64,000 nucleotides of DNA, taken from positions 16,457,001 to 16,521,000 of the forward strand of contig NC_092590.1 of assembly GCF_047663525.1 (NCBI RefSeq), in the 5' to 3' direction. Of the stretch, positions 1-9,647 are shown piece after piece. Every line of letters starts with the position of its first letter. Position 1 is the first letter of the stretch. Both the position numbers and the translations under genes were made by a program. This DNA is from Anas platyrhynchos. Its lineage: Eukaryota; Chordata; Aves; Anseriformes; Anatidae. Under the pieces are notes generated by a model that did no database searches, was not told the DNA's origin, and saw only the letters and a list, made by a program, of their open reading frames with translations.

Positions 1-31
1 TGTTAAGCTCTGGATAGCCCAGAGCTTAACA
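1..31. repeat. Perfect 13-bp inverted repeat (hairpin)
   Basis: TGTTAAGCTCTGG at 1-13 is the exact reverse complement of 19-31, with a 5-base loop (ATAGC). The stem touches the window edge, so it may be longer. Function unknown. Confidence 0.85.
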
Positions 32-619
32 ACCTCATTTGCTGAAATTCCATTTCACTGCAGTCAGTATTAATAGCTTCTCAATGAATAGATTAGATGC
101 TGCAAGTGACAACAAACCTATTTGAGAGAAATTTAATAGGGAGGTTTATTGAAGTTTATTAACTGAATCCTGTTGGCTATTATAAGAACAGAGTTCGATA
201 AATCTAAACATCAGAGCATTCGTTGAAGGGAACCAGGAAAAATGCTGAATATGCCTCTGGTCCTTCAGCAAATGTGTGATTTCACTTTTCATAATTGCAT
301 TAATCGTTTGAATAAACTGCAAGAGAACATGTGGAAGACCAGGATTCTTTAAATACAGGAAAAATCTGTGTGTAATACAGTAAAGGACACTACTGAATGC
401 TGATAAGGACAGTCACGATGATAACTGGAGTTTTGACTCATTCAAACCTGTTTTGAATATATTTTCTCTCCCTGGAAGTAAAGTGGAATAAAAAAGTTAA
501 TGCTAAGTGAGGTACAGAGCCAGCCAGAACTTACAAACTGAGATCTGCACAGCAAGATTGGTTCAGCAACGTTCAGGTTAAGGAAATGAATTATTTACTA
601 TGGTTAGGGTATGGCAGAT

Positions 620-699
620 CTGTTTGTTTGCTTGTTTTATTGTTTTTGTTTGTTTTATTTATTAATATATTTATTTTTGGTTGGTTGGTTTTGTTTTTA
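620..699. repeat. T/G-rich low-complexity block
   Basis: Irregular TTTG, TTTA and TTGG repeats over about 80 bases within the ADGRL3 intron. This is simple sequence with no coding potential. Confidence 0.8.
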
Positions 700-3600
700 A
701 ATGAGCACTGAGTCAAGGAGTCATCTCTAACCACCTAGTTGGTGTCCAGGATGCAGCAGTCCCCTGTGCTCACTGGCAGCTCTGGCACTGCAGTACCTCC
801 CGGGGACTGGTCCGTTCTCTCTCTGCAGGGTGGTCTGAAGTCAAATATATGAAGTGTGAGAAGCCGAGGTGCTTGATTTATGGTGGCTGTGGACAGAAAG
901 ATAAGTTGGCTGCTTTGGGAGGCAGAGCGGGCAGGAGCACAGTGCCCTAGCCTAGCCCTGTGGGATGGAAGTAGCAAGAGCTGCATGGATGGGAAAATGT
1001 GAAGTCAGATGAAAGATTAAGGTTGGCCAAAAACACAGCAGTACATGTTTTCATTGTTGTTTCCTTCTTCGGGAAACAATGAAAAAAGACCAAGAAAAAT
1101 TACATTTGGGGACTCCCGGGTCAGAGGCAATGAAACATTTTGTTACAACTCCGATGTGCTTTTTCAAAGCTATTTATTTCTGTTTCTGCTCTAATGAAAA
1201 GATGACATCATAAGAAAAAGTCCAAGTCAGCTTTCATACAAATCACTCTTTGGAAACAACCAAAAAAAATAATTTTCATTTGGAAAACATGGGTTTTTCT
1301 TTGGACATTTTTTAAATGCTCAGTTGATTCACTACTTTGTCAGATTCAATTTGTTAAACGCTTTGGTCTCTTTTCTCTGCAAAACTGCACTTCAGGCATG
1401 TCTGCTGGGTGTTGGGGAAATCTTCCCTTCCCCAGCGTGTTCCCACCCTGCTGAAATACTCACAGCAAGGCTAGAGCCAATTTTGGCATGGGATTGAAGA
1501 GATAGAAAGCCAAGAGTGATATGTGAGGGCGTTGTTATCTTTGTGGACAGACGACCCAGACTAAAGCAGGCAAGCTGAAGCCATTTGCAGCCTGGTTGGG
1601 CCATGCTGCATGACGTTATTTTTCAGAAGGTCTGGAGGAGCACTGGGATACATTTCCCTTCCTGCTGAGCAGACCACGCAGATGATTCAAGTTAGCTTAA
1701 ATGCCTTTGTGTGGCTTTGTCAGCCAGCTGCCCACGAGAAATGGTTTGAATTTTGTTTCCGAATGATACAATCTAGAGCCTGGTGACACACGCTTGTCAT
1801 CTTTCTTTTCATCCTTTGCTTTTAGCTAGTGTCTAAATTTTACCTATGTTTAACAGGGTGCAGCTTTCTCTTATGGTCATAACACCAAATTCTTGCTCTA
1901 CTGATGTTAAATACAGGCTCTGGTTGTGGTCCTCTCATCCCACTGAACAAGCAGATGCCCAGGTGAGCCTTTGAGTTTGAAGCCTCATCTTTTTCCCACC
2001 CTTAAGGGCCACATGCACACAGCACAAGACAGGTTTGCAAATGGAGTGGATTTCCTTTCAGCAGGGCATTTTTGGCTAGCAGAAGTGAAGGTGTTTCAAG
2101 GCAGCTGAGCCAAAGCCAGCCAGCATAATTAAGCAAATAAAGAGCACGTTTGGTAATTGCGTGCTGGGCTCAGGTGCTTCAGGAGATGGCAGAGGGATCG
2201 CTTGTGTAGGGCATGTTACTGCTGAAAGGCTGCGAAGCAAGGGCTGTGTGATTTGCTGGGAGAAGTCAGTGTCATGCCACAGAAGAGGACAAGAGCTGAG
2301 AACCCAGCCATAAGTGAGTAAATTAAAACAAGCGATGGACAAACGCTGCTTGCTGAGGGTGTTAGGCACACTGCCAGCCTCACGCCGAGGCTCACATCGC
2401 CAAGGAGGAGATTCGGGGCAGTCAGTAGGTGCAAGAAGCCCTGATCCTTCTGCCTTTCAGTCATGTGAGACCGTGGCACCTAGGGTCAAATCAGCCTATT
2501 TACTTTCTCTCGTATTTAGGGAGAGAGTGCTGCTTTGATCCCAGGCTTTCTTTATCAAGCTTTGCTGGCTGTTGATTACCAAGGCCATTTTCATGCAAAC
2601 GGGGTCATAGTCTGGTAGCCCACCTGCTTCTTGTGCTCGTGCCTCATCTGCAGACTTAATCCATCCTTTCTAATAGCCCCGCTGGTTGCTATAGCAATGA
2701 CAAAGTGTTATGAAAAAGGCAGGATGATACTTAAAAGTATGGCTGGTGTTACCTTTTCCTTTCTCCCTCCTGGGAAGGAGAAACCCAATAATGGGGATTT
2801 GGTTGTTGTATTATTGTTTTATCTAAAGCTTTAACTACAGGCTCTCTGGAGCCTGAATGCAGTTCTCTCTCAAAGTCCTTTGAGGCAGGGACTGTTGCAG
2901 CTTTAAAGCAGCTAAGGAGAAACAAGAGCCCAGATTAATGAATACGAGCTGTATGCCAGTTTCTTTTTAAGATGCCAGAGGTTAAATTTTCACAGAAGGT
3001 GAAGTTTGCTGTGGCCAGCTCACCCAGACAGGAACCTGCTGCTGAGTCCTTAGGGCCCAGCCCAGTGCCTAAAAGTATTGAAAGCGAGCAGAAAGTGCTA
3101 TGGGTGGGTTTGTTTTGGCTTTGCATCAGGAGATTTACTCGGCACTGCCATCACAAATGGCATTTAGATCAGTAAATTAAAAAATCTTTGCCCTCAGGAG
3201 TAAAGGGAGAGGAAGGCAGAAGATACAATACTTTTGCTTAGTATCTGCATACGGGCTGTTGTGTTATACCAAGCATCCTCTTTTACACACCTGAGAGAGA
3301 GAAAAGGAGTTATTCCAAGTTTTCAGCCTTTGGTGGTGTTTATAGCTGGGACCGCGGATCTGCATTAAACGTTGCCAGAAATGACCTAGTCCAGAAGAGC
3401 CAGGTTTGTGTGAATTCAGCTCATTTCAGAGCCCACTGGGCAGCAAAGAACCACCCTGGTGCCTCCAGGCAAGCCAAGCACTGTGTGCTGACACAGATCT
3501 GTCCCTTCTTGTCTCCTGTCACGCGGCACAAGCAGCCTTGGTGCTAAATGGTCTGACCTGCCTGGCTGACACAGGGCAGACCCCATGAGCATCCCTGCCT

Positions 3601-4302
3601 TTGTTGCAGGAGCCGTGTTGTCGGTGAGATCAGACCAGGAATAGATGGAGTGAGCTGCTCTTTCTGGCAGCTGCCATTTAAAGACGCCTCGAGCAAAAGC
3701 ATCCGAAATCACGTGGCAGGTGTATCCTCCTCTTCCTTATTGAATCTCACAGTGACCACTTGGGGATTGGGTTAAATCTCAGATGGGAGGGTTATATCAC
3801 TTCTGGATGTATGACTGGCGTTAGCTCTGGACATTCCCATTACCTGAACAAAAGCGAGTCCCGTTTCGAATCCTTTATGGCCCAGCTTGTTTAGAAGTGG
3901 CATAAAAGCAGAAACACTTCAGTGCAGCTGGTAGGCACACTGGTGTAAAGCTAGTGCAAGAAGACAAGCTGTGCCTACAGTCCCTCACCCCACACGTACA
4001 GGAGATTAATGGATAAATGCGTTACCTGAAAGAAAGGATTGACTCATCTGACTACGAGTTATATTCAAGGTTGCTTAGTTAAGTGTTCATATAATGTTTT
4101 TTTACAGGAGACAGCTTTGTTTCCTTATTTCCAATCCCAACAGTTCATCAGTGTAGCCAAAACCATCAGGTGAGAGACAACAGTATTTTTTCCAGCTGCA
4201 TGTGTTGAGGAGCCTCCCTGGCATGCAGCCCTCATGCAGTGCTGCCTCCTTACCATGTCCTGCGCTCAAAAGGCCAAGGGGCCTGCTAATGCCATGCGCC
4301 TT

Positions 4303-4323
4303 GGGGCGGGAGGGCTGGGGGGG
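4303..4323 (+). other. Canonical G-quadruplex-forming motif
   Basis: Four G-runs on the sense strand (4, 3, 3 and 7 G) are separated by loops of one, one and two bases (C, A, CT). This satisfies the usual G3+N1-7 pattern with very short loops. It lies inside the ADGRL3 intron, so both the DNA and the pre-mRNA could fold. Whether it does anything is not shown by the sequence. Confidence 0.7.
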
Positions 4324-5745
4324 AGCAGAAAAGAGGGGCAGGACAGCGGGCTGCTTTCTCCTGACCCCCTGCAGTCGTAGAGCAGCGCCATCCTGGGACG
4401 TGGAGCCAGTGTATGAGCACTGCAGGAGGCAACTCTGGAGCTCTGGAGGTCCTTGGGTTTGGCCAGCTTTTGCTTTCTTTAGATACTCTGTTGGTATGAG
4501 CTTTCAGAGGGCTTGCTGATAACGCAAGGCAAGGCAGAGCAGAAGCCAGGTAATTATTTGCAGAGAAGAGGTTGTGCCCTGAACCTCGCCTGCCTTGCAA
4601 AGGCTGCCTCCACGGGGCCACCTCCGCCACCAGAGGAAGCAGGTGGTGGTCTCCCCTGCCCCAAAAGCGACAAAGGCATCGCTGTGAGAGCGGCTGGTTT
4701 TGAGGAATTGGCTTTTCGATGGCTTGTTTGGGTTTGGGCCAGCAGATACTGGTGACAGCCAGGTAAGGCTAACAGTTTGACTAGCGACTGAGCCAGGATG
4801 TGGGAAGCTGGGAAGGAATATTTGGAAGGCTTGAGACAGCCCTGGCGTGGCAGCAGGCTGGGGAAAAGGTGCTGGTCTGTTTTCTGTGCTCCTTCCCTTC
4901 CTCTTTGCCCTCTGATAGCCCTGTCCTGGCTAGCTGGAGTCAGCCCATCAAAAACTTGCTTGTTCTTGGGAAGGTTTTGCTCTAATGGTTTAGCCCAAGA
5001 GGTAAAAAATAAATGTCCTTGAGTATTCCTGGGAATTGCCCTGGGGTGAGGTTTTGTGTCAGCTGCCTCCCCGGATCCCAGAGGAGTCTTAATGGGGTAA
5101 GGGCTTAATAGATTTGTGGTCAGCTAAAAGGAAGGGGGATGCTTTGCTTCGTGGGCTGATGCCCGTGGTGGGAAACACGCTGGGTCTCAGCAGCCACCTG
5201 CCGAACCGTGATGACCCTATAAAGCACAAGTCCAGGGGCTGCAACCACAAGGGACAGACCTCAGCGGGAGGCTGGCTGCTGGCTGCGTGGTCAGAAATGA
5301 CTGCAAGGAGGGCAGGGAGTGCTGAAAAATAAAATAAAAAAAGGTGTTTGCTTGGAAAAAGGAGAGCAAGAGGAGAAGGCACATCTCCATGGTCCACTCT
5401 CACTCCTGAGAGAAACACCGGCTGGGGCTGCGGTGCTCTTGCTCCCCACCTGCCAGGAGGTACAGGGAGGCTTTCAGGACCAGGAGCTGAAGTGAAACCT
5501 GCCCTCTTAGCAGTCAGAAACCGGTTTGTGGAGCAGAGCTCTCCGATGAGTGCCGAGAGCCTTCCGGAGAGGATGCACTTTCCATCCTTTCTCTTTAATT
5601 ACGCTTTTTTCAATTTAAGACATGTTTCAAAGGACAAGCAAAAGGGATCCTAACACACAGTGGGAATTAAATGTGCTGTTTTATGTTAATCTTTTTTTTT
5701 CTTTCTTTCTTTTTTCCTTCTTCATTTGGTACTTTTTGGAGAGTT

Positions 5746-5765
5746 CCCCCCCCCCCCCCCCCCCC
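5746..5765. repeat. (C)20 homopolymer
   Basis: Twenty consecutive C follow a T-rich tract (about 5690-5717). Such runs are length-variable and are prone to assembly error. It lies about 340 bases upstream of the 129-bp ADGRL3 exon. Confidence 0.9.
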
Positions 5766-6107
5766 ATTGTGTAGGCTGCCATCTTCCTGTGTTTATTTGT
5801 AGCAAGCATGTGGGCATAGCCTTGCTTACACTCGGAGCAACTGGGGAACCACCATAAATGTAGCTTATCTGCTTTCTGATCCATTTTCTTTTGCATCAGT
5901 TTGGATTTGTGCATCGTCAGTAACATCTGTGCTGCTTTAGTGGCCTACAGTTTTTGAGTCTAATTAGCTGGCTGCTTGTAATCAGGACTATTTCAACTGT
6001 TGTCATTCTGAATGTTCTTTTTTCCCTTTTTTTTATGCCACATTTGCCTGATTGACCTTTTTTTTGTTGTTGTTTTTTTTCTCTGTCTTTCTATCGGGCT
6101 GCTCCAG

Positions 6108-6236
6108 GAGCCATGGCTAATCATCTTATAACCAATGCTCTGCTTCGTCCTCATGGCACTAACAACCCTTATAATACATTGCTCGGGGAATCGGCGGTCT
6201 ATAACAACCCTTCTGTCAGCATGTACAACGCACAAG
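6108..6236 (+). CDS. ADGRL3: ADGRL3 optional 129-bp cytoplasmic-tail exon
   Basis: Encodes part of the intracellular tail of latrophilin-3, an adhesion GPCR of synapses that binds teneurins and FLRTs. Translation from the second full codon on begins [15 protein letters not shown] and ends [11 protein letters not shown], which I recognise as the known optional ADGRL3 tail insert. A pyrimidine-rich tract and CAG precede it. It starts with two bases completing a glycine codon and ends with one base (G) before GT, so its 129 bases are in frame and can be skipped: the upstream exon can join either this exon or the last one. The donor is weak (GTGTGC rather than GTAAGT), which fits regulated inclusion. 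Boundaries come from splice consensus plus phase; use in this species is inferred from the family. Confidence 0.9.
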
Positions 6237-9200
6237 GTGTGCTGGAGTTTCTCTCTAATTTTTCTAGTGAGAATTCCATTTTCTGTGGCTTCTTTTGGCC
6301 CATTTCTTTCTTTTCTTTTTTCTTCCTTTTTTTTTTTTTTTCTCCCCACACACACGCTTTGTTTTTTTGGAACTGGGCACAAAAATGATCCCCCCCCTTT
6401 CCTTTCATTTCAGTGCATTTTTCCATTTTCCTTAGGCTTTTTTTCCATGAGCGATCAAGTTCACTTTGAGAGACACTCATCAGTCCCACTCAAAGCATTC
6501 ATAGTAGTTTTTATTTTGATTTTTTTTTCTCAAATCCCCGTGCTTTTGTATTGTTTTGGTCTTGTGTCTGTGTTTTGTCAGACGTATCCATTCCTCTCTT
6601 TGTTGTCAGCACATTTCCTCGTTAAACCATTCATTTCAGAAACAGGAACACCTTTGAAGGTAAGTGAAGCTAAAATGGCCTTTGACACCAAAGCTGCTCG
6701 TTCGAAATGGCAGAGAGAAATGCGGTCAGCAGCGCACCGGCGTGTCTGCCAGAGGTTACACGAGTAAAAATGCAAAACAAAGCAAAACCGCCCTTGATCT
6801 GTAGGAAAAAAAAAATGACAGCTGAAGCGAGGAGTGGAGGTCGGCTCTAACAAGCAGAGCTTAGGCATTGTAGGAAACGTTTTGCCGTTTGCATTAATAC
6901 GTTTTCTATATGCTATTAGGAAGTAAGAAGAAAGAAGGAATAGAAAAAAGGTGTAGGGGAGATGAGGAGCTCTCGGCATACCCTCCTTGCGGTGATAACA
7001 AGGGAACAGGTAGAGTCAGTGGTACCTAGCTGAGGCTCCTGCTGGGAGATCAGCCTCTTGTCACCTACGTGGAGAGACTCCTCCAGCCGTGGGGACCGCT
7101 GGGGTTTGTAGGCAGATGTCCTGGTGCTGCTGTAGGGACAGGTAGATGTGTTTAACCAGGACCCGAGGGGCAGCTGGGGAGGAAGGAGCTCTGCCAGCTC
7201 CTCTCTGTGACGGCTCTGCCACCTCCATTTGATCCAGGGGGGCTTGCTTGAGAGGTGGCCAGATCCTCACAGAGTAACGCTGCTTCCAAGCATGTCAGGT
7301 GTCCCCTCCCTGTGAAGCAGTTCCCAATAAAGGATCCCTAAGGAAGGGAGAATAACAATGGTTATCCTGCAAAGAGTAAAATCCCCGTTATGCTGTATAG
7401 CAGAGAACCGTTCACAACAGGAATAGATATCAAACTGTATCACTAGGGTATTTTCATTCAAACCACAAGGAGGCACGTGTGTTTGCCCTTTTTGCTGTTC
7501 CTAAATTTCCTAAGCCATGCTAACTTTGTGCAATCAATTTGCTTTCACTAATGCTTTTTCTAAAAGGGACTCCTGTTAAGCTTGAAATGCTCTGCGTTAT
7601 AGGAACTTCTGTGTATCGCCAATGTCAGAACAAGCTTTGATATTCTGTGTGTTTCCTTGCATGATAATGCTGAGATTTGAGGGACTTTCAAAACAGGTTG
7701 CAGCAGGTAATGTTGGGTCAACATCTGGCTTAAGACAAGGCCTAATGTGCAAGTCTGGGTGCCTTGAGCGAACAAAAGTGTTTTGAGCAGAAATGTGACA
7801 AAAGGGTTTTACGTGCATTTTAATAATCTTGTGTTCTTCTAGCTGTTGAGACTGGATTCTGATACAATTGCCTGAGTTAACAACGTATTGTTCCACAAAT
7901 AGTGTTATTGATTCGGAAGTGCTATTTGGTGCAACACAAGCGGATGGAAAAGAGAGAAACCTGCCTAGCCTCCATCCGTAGGAGATTAAAGAAAGTGGGA
8001 CCACTACTGATCCCATTTAAGCCGCAGGAGCTTTCCCATTGACTTTACCAGGCAGCAGAATGCAGCCCATTGTGTTCAGGAAGCTGCAAGTTAATTAATG
8101 ATCAAAGAAAGCGGTACAGCTATTGCTTTGCAAAGTGGTTGTTGTCCTGGGACCAAGCATGCCATTAGAAAGTGTGAATATTAGGAGATCCCACAGGGGA
8201 AACGAAGGTTAGCAAAAGCAGTTTGGGCTCTTTGGGATTAAAAACCCTGCAGCCTCGGCTAGGACTGGTGTGCAGTGAGGGCTCGCTAGCTCACGTCACT
8301 CTACTAACTCATCCCATGTCACCAAGGCTATGATTTTTGTGCACCTTCATCTGCCACTTCTGGTGCTGCCCATGGACAGAGGCAGGACACTATAGAGAGG
8401 GTAAACCTGGGGTCTTACCTCTTCTGTCCATGCCACCCCCTCCCCAGTTACAGGCGTTAAAATACCCTCTCTGCTCAAGCCGAAGCTGCCACATCTGTGT
8501 TAGGGTCTCAGCAGGAGCATTGAAAGAGGCTGGGGATGAGAACCCAAAAGGCCAAAGCCTGGTGGCAAAAGCAATTCCTTCAGTGGGACAGAGCGTAGAA
8601 GAAGGAGGAGGTGGTAGGTGAGGAGCCTGGCACCCCGCAGCACGTGCACAGCGCCTGCTGCCATTTGCAGCTGATGGATGTACGCTCGCTCGGTCTCTTG
8701 GATGCCTAAGTGTCTCAGAATGGCCTAACCACTTCCAGGAGTGATAATTTTAAGAGAAGAAGGAAATCACGTAACGAGCTCTGCTTAAATCACAGCGTGC
8801 CACAGACCAGTGCAAAGTGGGAAGCTGACAGTTAAACAATGGCTCTTCATCTTCATCTCTGGCTCTCTCTCTTTTTTTTTTTTTTAATCCTTCCTTCTCG
8901 ATAGCTTCATTTAGAGATGCCATTATTCGATCTACTATTTCTCTCACCTTTGTTTGCAAAGTCCATGTAGCTTTCCATGTGTTTTGGTTATAAAAGAACC
9001 GAGGAAAAAAAAAAAAAAAAAGCTTCCAAAGCTTCCTTGCAAAAGTGTGTAACGTGCCAGCAGCCCCATGATGAGCAAAGTCGTACTCTTACAAAGCACT
9101 GTTGCAAAGGATGGACAGCAAAACATTTTAGCAAGGAAATGGATTTCAGTTTCAACTGCCAGGGGTTATTATAACTAACAGTAAGTAAAGCCATTCGTTT

Positions 9201-9595
9201 TAAGACTTTGGAAATGACACTGACAGTGCCTGTCTTTTCAAGCATGACTGTTGCGAGCTTTAGACTTTTCTTAAAATTTCCAGGGATTATTTCTTGATTT
9301 GTGTTGCACGCTGGACATTTATAATGGCATTGGAAAAAAAGTTTTAAATGTGATTATTTTTTTTAATGAAATGTAGCCTATTGATATTGCGCGTAAAATA
9401 ATTTTCTGTCTAAAATGTCAATATTTTTAACCTGAAATAAACCATGTAACAAATTCATGTATTCTGGGCAGTGAAAATTATTTCCGTTAACTCTCTTCTG
9501 CATATCATCAACTTGCTTTTTACTCATGTTTCTCCTACTGTCGCTGTAAGCTTACTTGTTGTTTTTTCTTTCCTTTTCTTCATGCTGTCGTTTAG
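6237..9595 (+). other. ADGRL3: ADGRL3 intron between the optional exons
   Basis: Noncoding sequence with a strongly T-rich segment just after the exon (6312-6352, then CACACAC), scattered A/T runs (for example A17 at 9005-9021) and the candidate microexon at 6640-6659. No other feature is supported. The ORFs seen on both strands are composition artefacts. Confidence 0.75.
6640..6659 (+). other. ADGRL3: Candidate 20-bp microexon of ADGRL3
   Basis: A 20-base segment is bounded by a good acceptor (CCATTCATTTCAG) and a consensus donor (AAG then GTAAGT). In the frame left by the 129-bp exon it would encode ETGTPLK and end on a codon boundary. Spliced to the last exon it would add RGF and stop; spliced to the 52-bp exon it would run into a stop at 9623-9625. 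Without use of the donor the frame stays open to a stop at 6765-6767, adding about 35 charged residues. I do not recognise this peptide from known isoforms, and matching splice sites can arise by chance, so this is a hypothesis only. Confidence 0.3.
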
Positions 9596-9647
9596 AGCCC
9601 TACAGAGAGACAAGTATGGGAGTAAAGCTAAACATTGCATATCAAAT
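9596..9647 (+). CDS. ADGRL3: ADGRL3 optional 52-bp frame-switching exon
   Basis: Encodes EPYRETSMGVKLNIAYQ plus two bases of the next codon. I recognise this as the start of the alternative short C-terminus of latrophilin-3. A long pyrimidine tract and TTTAG precede it, and a GTAATT donor follows. The first two bases (AG) complete the glutamate codon begun by the G at the end of the upstream exon, exactly as the last exon does. Because 52 is not a multiple of three, inclusion moves the last exon into another frame. That frame reads isoleucine then GASEQCQGYKCHGYSTTEW and stops at 11904-11906. The stop is in the final exon, so nonsense-mediated decay is not expected. The result is a 37-residue tail without the PDZ ligand. 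Boundaries follow from splice consensus and from agreement of both reading frames. Confidence 0.88.

Larger units (their letters stand above)
1..6107 (+). other. ADGRL3: ADGRL3 intron (partial, upstream of the 129-bp exon)
   Basis: Noncoding sequence before the first recognisable ADGRL3 exon. I looked for the preceding cytoplasmic-tail exon, which in known ADGRL3 proteins ends in the residues SLNR before the optional insert, and did not see it, so the window starts inside an intron. The stretch contains a perfect hairpin at 1-31, a T/G-rich low-complexity block at 620-699, a G-quadruplex-type motif at 4303-4323 and a run of 20 C at 5746-5765. Short ORFs here have no recognisable protein similarity. 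The assignment as intron is an inference from the downstream exons and their phase. Confidence 0.75.

Noticed and set aside
3590..3650. Acceptor- and donor-like pair suggesting a tiny exon
   Set aside because: TTGTTGCAG and GTGAGA frame only about 14 bases that fit no known ADGRL3 residues or phase.
6135..6767. 210-codon + strand ORF across the 129-bp exon and intron
   Set aside because: Its first part is a different frame from the ADGRL3 exon and runs through poly-T intron sequence. Only the 6640-6659 segment is of interest.
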